This document shows positions 53,940-64,000 of a stretch of 64,000 bases of DNA, piece after piece. The position numbers were made by a program, and so were the translations under genes. Position 1 is the first letter of the stretch; the number at the start of each line of letters is the position of its first letter. Under the pieces are notes generated by a model. That model worked only from the letters and a program-made list of their open reading frames with translations. It was not told the DNA's origin and made no database searches. The stretch is taken from assembly GCF_016808335.1 (NCBI RefSeq), contig NC_053136.1, positions 1,408,531 through 1,472,530 of the forward strand. Direction: 5' to 3'. Origin of the DNA: Panicum virgatum (Eukaryota > Streptophyta > Magnoliopsida > Poales > Poaceae).

Positions 53940-55475
53940 GTAGTTTGTTGTAGTCACCATCTCATTTTGTTACTACTATAATCGCTAAGTGCTTGTTTTT
54001 TTAGGGTATTTTTAGAGGTTGCAAAGTGCTTCTTCTTTTCAAAAAGGGAAAAGGGTGAAGTTAGCATTTTCCTCTGGGTTTTGTTATGCATCAGCATCAG
54101 CAGATATGCCCCTACTTGTGTCATATTTTTTTAACACTTACTCTAGTGGCGTTTAATTGGGCCAATCATATCCTCGCATCTCCTTGTCTCGCCTGGTTTT
54201 GTCAAGTCAACCATCGATAGTTAGCCAGCATGCGTTTTTGCAGACTGCAACTACATGCTGTTAGGCAGTCACCGTTCGCCACTTACATAATCTTTCTTTA
54301 TTTCTTACTACTGATCATGGGTCAGTACACAAAGCACTATGCTAATTGTGACTTTTAGGTTTGCCGTTTTGTTGTATGCATAGTATATGACATGATCGAT
54401 GCAAATTGCAACCTGAAATACTGCAGTTGCCAAGACAGAATGTCAACTGTGAGTTGCAGATGATGGAGCTAGCACTACTATTCCCAGCAGCTGGATAGTT
54501 ACAGATGCAGTGCAGTGCGTGCATCACTAGCTATAAGATTCTCTTGATGTTCTCCCTCTAGGGCATCGTATAATTAACTGATGGACGAAATGGACAAGTT
54601 TGGATTAACCGATCTATTGGCGGTAATGTAAAAAGAAAGTCATTTTACTAAAATTTTGCTCGCTGTCTGTCAATCTATTCAGTCATCATGGAAGACCGGT
54701 TCCACGAATGCTACTTTGTGTTTCAGAGAGCGTTATGATGAACCGTCAAAGGATGTAATTCAAATGGACCTGACAAAAGAAATGATAGCTAATTTACCAT
54801 GATTATTTGAAGTCACATATCTGACTTAACCTTCAAGTCTGAGGCAGCTGATGAAGCGATGCTTGCTTGCATCATGGTCTTGTGATCGCTTGGCTGCTCG
54901 TGTTTTGTCTTGTACCCAACTTGTCTTTTTTTTAAAAAAAAATTAATACCCAACTTGTCAGATGAGAACTCCTATGAGGATAACATAACTCACTACTAAT
55001 TAAAAATGATGATACCAACAGTTTTAGCAAGTTTTCACGGGTTACATTGTTGCTGAATACAGTAGTTTTCAATTCTTTAGGAAATTTCTATTTCAGTTTA
55101 CTCCCAACATTTTGCCTCAGCCTGAGGAGACGGAAGATGCTACAAGATCCGGTCAAATGCTTTAAAGCGCAAGCCTCTATAAAACTACACTGCACATACC
55201 CTTTTGTAGAATGTGTGAACACATCGGAAAAAGGATAAGATGAGATGTAATGTTTGGGTTCATGAAGTAAGCATGGATTTAGATTTGTCTATACTATTTA
55301 TACTCACGAACCAATGAAAATGTACATAATGTACCAGTTTGATGCTTCAGAGAAATCAGCAAAACGCGATCAATTTGTTTGACGCAGTCAATCACCTGTA
55401 CGTGTCACTATTGTCAACTTCTGAAGATCTCATGACTCAGCGCTCTGCAGTCTCTGTTTCTGCTTTTAGAAAATG
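53940..55475 (+). repeat. Noncoding tandem duplication, copy B
   Basis: Second copy of the segment at 52480-53785, diverged and with its own small insertions (for example about 54880-55000, AT-rich). No gene recognised. Confidence 0.8.
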
Positions 55476-56398
55476 GGGAAAATGACTTTCTCATTTTTTT
55501 TAAAAAAAGTTATTTGCTATAAGGTAAAAGGTTAGAGTGGCTGGTCAAACAATCCATTGGCTGGCTCCCTGTTGGACTCAGTCTAGCCGCATGCCAACAA
55601 ATCCCAAGTCACTAGCATTTGTGTGTTTTTGTTAAGAAAAACTATTCATCTATTATTGTTTGCAAACATAAACTTTTGGTATTGCTTTTCAATTTTCACT
55701 GGAGATATAATGAATCGGATAGAATTCTTGGAACCCCCCCCCCCCCCCCCTCTTTTGTAGCTTGTGTCATTCAATACACACATTGAATTATTTGCTTCCC
55801 ATAAAATTTCCATCAGATTCAATTGCCCATATTTCGACATCAGAAAGTGGATCTCTACTGCTGAACACAAGCTGGTTTGCTATTGTTATGTGGTTCAACC
55901 TCTTTTTTTTTAAAAAAAAGATTTATGTGGTTCAACATGTCTTGTCCAAAAAGGAAAATGCTGTTAAGGTTGCCAAATGCCCAAATCAGTGTATGCCAGC
56001 ACTTGTACTGTTCAGCACGCACCCTTTTTCAGGCATGGTTTTACATTCTGGCTAGGTTATGCAACAAACGAATCCATGGAAAGTACATGGGAGAGTTTTC
56101 AGTCTGAACTCTGAAGGAAAGGGAAAGCAGAGAGCTTAACTGGGCTCCGGTCCAGGGTTGGGCAGCCACATGCACAGAACTGAAATGGGGCGGAGACTTC
56201 GTCTTGCCGGCCGAGCTCTGTTCCTCGGTCTGCACTCGTTTCGTCAGTCAGTCGTCGCGCATACTTATATCCCCCCTCCTTGACTTCGCCATCCCCCCCT
56301 CTGCTACGACGCCTCTTCCTCCTCCGTCCTCTTCTTTCCCTCCCCTGTAGAGAGAGGGGGAGAACTCGGAGAGACCGAGCTCGGAGAGAGAACCGGAG
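55476..56398 (+). promoter_or_regulatory. Upstream region and leader of the RLCK gene
   Basis: Contains a C homopolymer (about 55734-55750), AT-rich DNA and, from about 56100, a GC-rich leader. A CTTATATCC sequence (56264-56272) about 130 bp upstream of the ATG is the best TATA candidate. GA-rich stretches precede the start codon. Confidence 0.4.
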
Positions 56399-59300
56399 AT
56401 GGGGAACATCTGCGGTGGCTCCGGGAAGGCTGATGTGGCCGAGGATTTCAGGCCATCTAGCCCAGGTGAGGAGGGCCGGTCTCAAGAACCCGTTTTTATT
56501 AGTCTTTCTCCTGTAAATTTTTCATGTGATCGATTCAATTCCTGGATCCTCCTGAGGTTTGGACCTATCCTGGGCAAAAAAGGTTTCCTGGCGTCTTCTC
56601 AAGTAGTTTTAGAAGTTTCAGACTGCAGTTCCCCTAACTGAAGATACATGTTTTGCTTAAGAGGGGCTGCTTAGAAAAATTCAGTAGATTCTTTTGCCTA
56701 GTTTAAGATTTATTGTTCCTTTCTCTTGGCAGTAGAGACTAGAGACAGGATTTGTGTTGTGATCAAACTATAGTTCTCCAAGCTCAATTCTTCCTCTTCA
56801 CTTTTGTTTATCAGAAATTTGCAGTTTTTATTCTGGAAGGTTGGGAAAAGCCCAACTTTTAACTGAATAATTGCCTAGTCTTCCGCGAATTTCACACTTA
56901 TGGTTTATGAATTGTTGCCTAATCGTGTAACAGGGACAACTATGACCTCCAAGACGAGCGGCAGCATAACCACCAGCCAAAGCACCACAGGAAAGCTCTC
57001 CTCCGTGGGCAGCAGCTTCATGGCGTCCGCCGGCAGCCGCAGCACCGGCAGCGGGTTCGAAGAGGGGGGCAAGTACCCCGACGGCCAGATCCTGGAGGCG
57101 CCCAACCTACGCACCTTCACATTCATCGAGCTCAAGGCGGCCACCAAGAACTTCAGGCCAGACAGCGTCCTCGGTGAAGGGGGGTTTGGGAGGGTGTACA
57201 AAGGCTGGGTGGACGAGAAGACGATGACCCCGACCAAGAACGGCACCGGAATGGTTGTTGCCGTCAAGAAGCTCAACTCGGAGAGCCTGCAGGGGTATGA
57301 GGAATGGCAGGTAAAATTTAGAGCCTCTATTTCTTTCTTTGGTCAAATAATATTTTTGATTAAAGGATGCCAAGTTGATGAACATCAGTATAGGCATCAT
57401 GACAATCTGGGGTTTGACTTAGCTTTGTTTGCTCTTGCTGATGGTATTTGGTACCAGCACAGGCATATGAGCCTAATATTGTCTTGTTAAGGAATCATGT
57501 AGTTCAATTCGGGTGATACATCACTAATGGACAGGGCTTAAAAGAAGCACGACGATTTTGAAGATTCTCCTGGTCATTGCATGCCTGTGGCTCTTTATGC
57601 TTTGTTTAACTTCAGATGACCTGGCTGTCAGTTTTGTACATGTGTGATGGATAATTGTTTAACTGGGCTGTGTTATCTTGGTTTTGCTGATGGTCCAATG
57701 CTGACAAGAAAAATATGGTTGGAAATGCTATGGTGCTAGACTGTTCAGCTGCTGAACGCTGATTAGAATAATACAACTAGCCACATGTTTATCACAATGC
57801 AGTTTCTTTTTGTTTAATGAGCTGTGCCATTTTGAGAAAAAGACATGGTTTCAGGCTTTCAGCAACGTGCCACTTATCCTTGCAAATTGTGACCAATGAC
57901 TCATTCAATTATATTGCTTTAGTGTTAACAGATGTCTGTGTGTTGCCAAATGTTAACTGGCATATCTAATAAGCATTTCTCAATGTGTACCTGCAGTCAG
58001 AGATAAATTTTCTAGGAAGGCTGTCGCATCCGAATCTAGTCAAGCTCTTGGGCTACTGCTTTGAGGACAAGGAACTTCTTCTTGTATACGAATTCATGGC
58101 TAAAGGGAGTTTGGAAAACCATCTTTTCAGGAGTGAGTTCTTACTGCTGATCATCTTCATTATCCTAGAAATATCCTGGATTATTTTCCTTAAATAATTT
58201 ACAGATCAATCTTTAGTCTCGGCGATTATTTTGTAGTATAGGTATATAGGCTACATTTGGTGGCAACAGCTTTGTAATGGGAGAATTCTAAAACTACATA
58301 AATGCATAATAATACTAGAATTTCTTTTTTTGAAGTAATAATACTATATTTTCTTGGTGGGAACCACTTACTGACGAATGTGTTTTCCTTTAGGAGGATG
58401 TGCCCCGCTGTCTTGGGAACTGAGGCTGAAGATAGCCATTGGTGCAGCTCGAGGACTTGCATTCTTGCATGCATCAGAAAAGCAAGTTATTTACCGTGAC
58501 TTCAAGGCTTCCAACATCCTCTTAGATGCAGTAAGTTCAATGCTGTGCAATGTACCTGAGATATATTTAGTTCTATGTCAAACACTGACAGTGTTCTCTG
58601 GACTCTTGACAGACTTACAATGCTAAGCTCTCCGACTTTGGCCTTGCTAAGCTCGGGCCAACTGGTAGCAACTCACATATCACAACCAGGGTGATGGGCA
58701 CATATGGTTATGCAGCTCCAGAGTATGTAGCTACTGGTATGTGTCCTCATGCCTCCCACCAGTTGCTATTTATGAGCTGATGTTGCTTCCCAGCAATAAA
58801 CTGTCAACAGTCCATGTGCTAGTCAATGTGCATATTGAAATGGAAATATTCTTAAAATAGGTTTGGTTGCCCCCCCCCCCTAATCAATACCACGGCGTTT
58901 TCAGCCTGCAGACCTCAATACCATGGCACTTTCAGTCTGCAGACTTTTCTAGGTTTGATTTCCATGAAATAGGCTTGTGAGTACAAGTCCACTAAGAAAG
59001 AGAAGTTGATTGTGAAAACTGATGTTTCCTAACTAAAATGGAAATAATTTCAGTGTCACTGAATTCTTAAGAGTAGTGGGGCACTAGCTGGTGCAGGAAA
59101 GTATGCTTGTGACTGGGAGCCTCGTGGTCTTGGATTCGATATCTATGATGATCAGCACATGCTGCCCCCAAGTGGATAATACGCCATAACAATCATGCAT
59201 GGCCATTCCTCCGCTGTCACTTTCTACAAAAAAAAACCATGATAATAATTTGCCATCGATTTTGTTGAAGTATGAGTGAATTGCCCACCTCTTCATATTA

Positions 59301-59980
59301 ACTTAAACTTTTAAGTTGAATTAGTTGGTGCATGCAGCTCAATAGATTTCACCATTCCCCGCCCGCCGTGATGTTTACATCCAGTGTTTCTTCCCGTCTG
59401 AATAGTGTAGAATCTACAAGAAATTGCCACTACTTTCTTGGCTGTTGCCTGTTGATGGTCTTGCTGACTTTGTACATGCTCCAAACTGAACCATGTGTGT
59501 GCAGGCCATTTGTACGTGAAGAGTGACGTGTACGGGTTCGGAGTGGTGATGCTGGAGATGCTGTCCGGGCAGCGCGCGCTGGATCCCAACCGCCCGAACG
59601 GGCAGCTGAGCCTCGCCGACTGGGCGAAGCCGTACCTGGCCGACCGGCGGAAGCTGGCCCGGCTCATGGACCCCCGGTTCGAGGGCCAGTACAACTCCAA
59701 GCAGGCCTTCCAGGCGGCGCAGCTGACGCTCAACTGCCTCGCCGGCGAGCCCCGGAGCCGGCCGTCGATGAAGGAGGTGGTGGAGACGCTGGAGCAGATC
59801 GAGTCGATGAAGAGCCGGGCGCGGGAGGCCCGGGGAGGCAGCGGCGGCGGCTCGTCGCGGGACCGGCACCACGGCCGCAGCGGCGGCGGCGCGCACCAGC
59901 GGTCGTCGCCGCGCGCGGGCGGCGAGCCGCGCGGCCGCGGGTCGAGGGCCGCCAACGGCCACGCCGGCAAGGCACGGTGA
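56399..59980 (+). CDS. Receptor-like cytoplasmic kinase, subfamily VII (PBL-type), 438 aa
   Basis: Exons 56399-56465, 56934-57310, 57997-58132, 58394-58530, 58613-58736 and 59505-59980 close in frame (1317 nt). A Ser/Thr kinase that relays signals from surface receptor complexes at the plasma membrane. MGNIC gives a myristoylation glycine and a palmitoylation cysteine. After a Ser/Thr-rich linker come the glycine loop [11 protein letters not shown] (103-113), VAVK with Lys134, the catalytic loop [10 protein letters not shown] with Asp229 (YRD rather than HRD, usual for this subfamily), DFG at 247-249, the activation segment ending [14 protein letters not shown], and a Gly/Arg/His-rich tail. 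The last exon is much richer in GC than the middle ones. Which PBL orthologue is unresolved. Confidence 0.95.
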
Positions 59981-60498
59981 CCCGAGCCGGAGCTGGAGAC
60001 GTTGACGACGATTCTTCCTGTACATGGCCTAAATTTTTTTTTGCCTGATTGTGTGATGCCTGCCTGCTGCCCAAGATGCTGCTGCTGCTGTTGTCATGAT
60101 CACGACGAGGTGTAAAATTAGCAAGAAAAGAAGGAAATGTTGTAAGCTGTAACCAGTAGGAATAGAAAGAATAATCATTCTTGAAATGTCTTGAGAAAAA
60201 AAAAAGTATAGATTTTGCCTAGTGTTGGGTTGATTGTTGCTGGTTTTCTTATCAGGTGGATCATTAGTCCATGACTCCATGAGTGCACAATGCATTTGCT
60301 GAGCTCAGATACAACGCATTTGCATAAAACCTATGCCGATCTTCTTCTACGTGTTGCCAAACGTAGAATGCCAAAGAATGATTCGAGTAATAATATAAAA
60401 TGAAATACCAGTCTCTCCTTGGAAATGAAATAACACGCAGATCTTCTTCTTCTACGTGTTGCCAAACAGAAAGAAAAAGAAATCGACTGAATAAATAA
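59981..60498 (+). other. RLCK 3' flank
   Basis: Probable 3'-UTR (up to roughly 60200) and AT-rich spacer. A partial repeat ATCTTCTTCTACGTGTTGCCAAAC occurs twice (about 60338 and 60441). Confidence 0.4.
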
Positions 60499-60706
60499 GG
60501 TTCTGTTTAGTTGATGAAAAAGTTTGGATTTTTAGTACTGTAACACATGCCCGAATGGACTAATTAGGTTTAAAAGATTCATTTCGTGCTAATCAGTTAA
60601 ACTGTATAATTAATTATTTTTTCAACTACATTTAATGCTAAATGTATGTGTTAAAAAATTCGATGGAACATGTACTGTAGAAAATTTTTTGGAACTAAAC
60701 AGGGCC
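60499..60706. mobile_element. Tourist-like MITE with TAA target duplication
   Basis: Termini GGTTCTGTTTAGTT and (complement) GGCCCTGTTTAGTT are flanked by TAA at 60496-60498 and 60707-60709. Length 208 bp. PIF/Harbinger-type target size and the grass-typical GGCCCTGTTTAG end are seen. Relative at 16390-16592. Confidence 0.9.
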
Positions 60707-61576
60707 TAAGAATTGGAAAATTTCAGCACACCAAATCTTGGGGAATCTGTGCGGGTGTTGACCAAGTAATGCAGGGCTGGGAGTGGTACAGGCAGGCTGT
60801 CTGAACTCTGAACTCTTCCTGCCCAGCTGGCCGCCCATTTTGACGCCCAAGGAAAGGTCCGCCCCCCATGCTCCGCGCATCCTGTCTCCGACCTGCCAAC
60901 CAACCAAGCAGCCCCACCCCATCCCATCCGTCCCGGTCCAGCCAGCCGGCCATCACCGGAATTCAGCCACGACCCGCGGCGAAGACTTCGCCGGAGACGA
61001 CCTGACCTGGTGCGTCGGCCGTCAGCGTCGCCGCTTTTTACCTCGCTGTAACACTGCGTGCACGCTCACGGCTCACTCCAAAAGGACAAAGAAGAAGAAG
61101 AAGAAGAAGAAGAGGAGGAGGAGGAGCATGGGTCAATTGCGTCGCGTCGCTGGTAAATTCCAAGCCCCCGTTTCAGACACGGGGAGGCGTTTTTCTACGG
61201 AGAATCCTGCAGGAATTAAACCGTTTACCGTCAAATTCCGGCGAACACCATTTTTTTTGAAAAGATCATCTGTTCCTACACAAGAGTTTCACATGAATTT
61301 TGCAGAAATTTCACAGTAATCTGTGCAAGAAAAAAAATCGCAGGAATCGGGTACTGATACACAGGAAGCCCATGAAAATCTCGCGTCTCTAACTACTGGG
61401 CTGATTTGCGGCTCTATTCTTTGATGGGCTGGCCCACTTAAGGCAGAAGAGAAGGCCCACACAGTGTTTAACACTAGACATGCAGTTATGCGAGTAACCC
61501 CTCCCACTCCTCGGAATTAGCAAAGCGAGGCGCGCCGCCCTTCTCCCCCTCCGGCTCCGGCGAGAGGCGCGAGCGC
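60707..61576. other. Spacer and upstream region of the sialyltransferase-like gene
   Basis: Contains a GAA/GAG trinucleotide tract (about 61087-61127) and no convincing gene. The frame at 60783-61319 is interrupted in character by this tract and resembles no family I know. A CG-rich leader precedes the ATG at 61577. Confidence 0.4.
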
Positions 61577-64000
61577 ATGGCCCCTAGGGTTGCGCCAGCC
61601 GTGCGGGTGCTCCCCCTCGCGCTCGCCGCGGCCATCTTCTCCGGGGTGACGGCCATCCTCATCTACCTCTCCGGCCTCTCCTCATGTAATGCGCCCACCC
61701 GCTCCCCACGAGCTCTCAATTTCCTTTTCGTGTTTCGGTTTTGCGTGTGGTGCGGGAGATCCTGACACGGGATGGGGTGCGTACGTGCGTGCAGATGGTA
61801 ATGCTCGGCTCTCGGAGTCGGACTTGGCGGCGCTCGCCGCGCTGCAGGGCCGCTTCAGCAAGTGCGTGGTACGGCCTCGCTCGTTCATCTGCCTCGTCTG
61901 TTGATTCCTCTCATCTGATTATGGTTCGATTTTCTGCCCATCTGATGCCGCATTGAGACTTCTGGGTCACTAGCTTCTTGAATCTTCGAACTGTTGTAGA
62001 TTGGCAGGGTAGTAATTGCCTCAGAATTCTCGATTCCAGTGGGACAATTCTTTTGATGCTCACTGTTTAGTGTACGAGATAGCTTAAAAGAGTGTTTTTT
62101 TTGGGTCTCCGCATGAATACATTTTCTGGGAACTATCCATATTTATATTGGGTCCATCTAGTGCATACCTGGGTGCTGCCTCAAAAATTCTTGAATTCTT
62201 ATGTCCGTCTAGTTTTTTTGTTTTGACTTGTTTGGCTTGCAGACTCTTGTGCTCCCACTCGTGATCACAAAGTCTCCGGTCTGTAAACTTTCTTTCTCCT
62301 CCTCTTAATGAAATGTGCTCAGGCACGGCCGCTAAAAAAAAGCATAGTGAGAGTGAATCTTTTGTGTATTGGGCTGAATACAAATGTTTGGGGGTTATCC
62401 ATATTTGTGTTTTAGTGGCAATTGTTGCTTATATCTCAAGTGTTAGCACCTTGAGGATCTACTTTATTGTCTTGGTTTGTATAAACCTTACTTGCTTAAA
62501 AACAAAACTGCAGGATGCAAATGGCCTAGGACTGAAAGTGGTGAGCGGGAAGGACTACTGTCGAGTTGTGATACAATACCCAAGCAACACAGTTTCTAAG
62601 TGGGTACGTGCTTGTTTGTTGTGTCAGGCAAAGTTTTTACTTGATTCAGACCTTCCTTCCCATTTCAGCTTTAAGAAGCAGCTTGCATAATACATTTGGT
62701 TGTGCACTTACCTGGCATTTTATGCTTTTCAAACTCTACTGCATGTTCAACTAGAAAATATAGTACTCTGTTGACCACCTCTTGTAACCAAGCTTTCTTG
62801 TCTGATGCCTATGCTCATTTTTGTACCTTTTATGGACTGAAATTTTCAGACGGATCCGAGTACTGGACAGGTTGAAGGTTTGTCGTTTGAGTTCAATCTG
62901 TGCGAAGCTGTGGCCTCGTGGGAGCAGGTGACCATGCTTTCTGTTGATAAGTCTATGCAGTTTAATGAGATCAATGAATCACAACATCATTTGTTGCTGC
63001 TTTGAAAAGTCATATGATGAGTGCAAGGCACATTAGCAATGTCCACCAAGTTGTAGTAGGCTCATCACTCTCGACTTCCCCACCTGCATTCATAAACACC
63101 GTAACATAAACTATACTGCAATGTTTGGTCTAAAGTTTTTCACAGTTGCATGATTAGCTATTGATATGGTCACCCAATTGTCTGTTACTCCTAGGTCCGA
63201 AACAGTACAACGGTACTGACAAAGGAGTACATTGATGCTTTGCCAAATGGCTGGGAGGAGTATGCATGGCGCAGGATCAACAAAGGAAACCTCCTGTGGG
63301 TAGATACAAATATTTGCCGTGTCACCTAGACATTAACTGTGGCTAACTCCAATAGACTACTAAGCATATTTGTTCTGAATTTGCAGGAATAAATGCCAGA
63401 ACAGAACTCTGTGCATGGAGCAGCTCTTGCTAGTTCTACCTGAGACATCACCATATGTGCCTCGCCAATTTGGTAGATGTGCTGTTGTTGGAAACTCTGG
63501 CGATCTTCTTAAAACTAAATTTGGGGATGAAATTGATTCCTATGATGTCGTCTTCAGAGAAAATGGTGCACCCATCCAGGTTTGTTAAGTTGATGTGTTA
63601 GATTGACAGTCTCCCCCCTGCATTTGGATATGCCCCAACTCCTGTCCATATTGCAGAATTACACTGAGTATGTCGGTTCAAAGAGTACATTTCGCCTTCT
63701 GAACAGAGGATCTGCAAAGGCACTGGACAAAGTTGTTGAGTTAGATGGTAAGTCTACCATCGACCTTTTTAAACCCCTATCAGTGCAATGAGATGTCAAG
63801 GTGAAAAGGCATATTACTTTTATGGTTGCAGAAACGAAAAAGGAGGTATTGATCGTTAAGACGACAATACATGATATCATGAACCAAATGATTCGGGTAA
63901 TTTCTGTGTCATGTTTTAGAAACTAAAATCACATTGGATATATGTTCTATGTTATCTCACCTGGCTGCTGCACTCTTGTTATGTAGGAAGTTCCAATAAC
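61577..64000 (+). CDS. Sialyltransferase-like protein, GT29 family (5' part; runs off the window)
   Basis: Exons 61577-61685, 61795-61868, 62514-62603, 62850-62927, 63195-63295, 63387-63579, 63657-63747, 63832-63896 and 63987 onward stay in one frame. Type II Golgi protein: short cytosolic N-terminus, membrane anchor about residues 10-34, stem, then a catalytic domain. The sialylmotif L region ([28 protein letters not shown], about 180-215) is clear, followed by [15 protein letters not shown]. The S and VS motifs lie beyond the window. Plants have few or no sialylated glycans; plant GT29 proteins are linked to KDO/DHA transfer onto pectin (family knowledge), so the true substrate is open. Confidence 0.93.

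Noticed and set aside
60783..61319. 178-aa frame with a lysine/arginine run
   Set aside because: Spans a GAA/GAG microsatellite and A-rich spacer; no domain, poor start context.

Overview
This window is nuclear DNA from a grass (Poaceae). The evidence is plant multi-exon genes with GT-AG introns and GC-rich first exons, Tourist- and Stowaway-type MITEs, an Au-like SINE tail, and Ty3/gypsy chromoviral elements with long LTRs. I cannot name the species. The gene order glutamate receptor-like, FKBP18, UGPase, ATG5 matches, as far as I recall, the start of rice chromosome 2.

Layout. (1) Positions 1 to about 29250 are almost entirely transposon DNA. A young chromodomain-bearing Ty3/gypsy element fills 1-11646: the 5' LTR is cut by the window edge, then come a tRNA-Met primer site, two paralogous pre-gag ORFs, gag-pol broken by two TAG codons, a polypurine tract and a complete 3' LTR. 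Next follow fragments of older LTRs, a partial duplicate of the downstream GLR/FKBP18 locus loaded with insertions (14247-18553), a foldback Mutator-like element, a CACTA end, minisatellites, a 4-kb solo LTR with a clean 5-bp target duplication (21407-25422), and a Mutator-like element with GC-rich cargo (28075-29243). (2) Positions 29600-48311 form a gene island: GLR3-type channel (+), FKBP18 (+), UGPase (-), ATG5 (-), and a TBL-family O-acetyltransferase-like gene (-) carrying three frameshifts. A second GC-rich cargo element (48363-49250) sits about 50 bp upstream of that last gene. (3) Positions 49251-56398 are intergenic, with MITEs and a diverged tandem noncoding duplication. (4) Positions 56399-64000 hold an RLCK-VII kinase (+) and the 5' part of a GT29 sialyltransferase-like gene (+) that runs off the window.

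The host genes are unrelated housekeeping or signalling functions (ion channel, plastid immunophilin, sugar-nucleotide synthesis, autophagy, kinase, Golgi glycosyltransferase) and show no sign of a shared pathway. The most unusual content is in the gypsy element. Three successive ORFs (A, B and gag) each begin with an ATG lying directly behind a pyrimidine-tract-plus-CAG acceptor-like site. ORF A has a coiled coil followed by two 16-residue repeats, each holding a GTQT motif that resembles an LC8-binding site. Exon models were drawn by eye from splice signals, reading frame and family knowledge; the frames close exactly for every intact gene.
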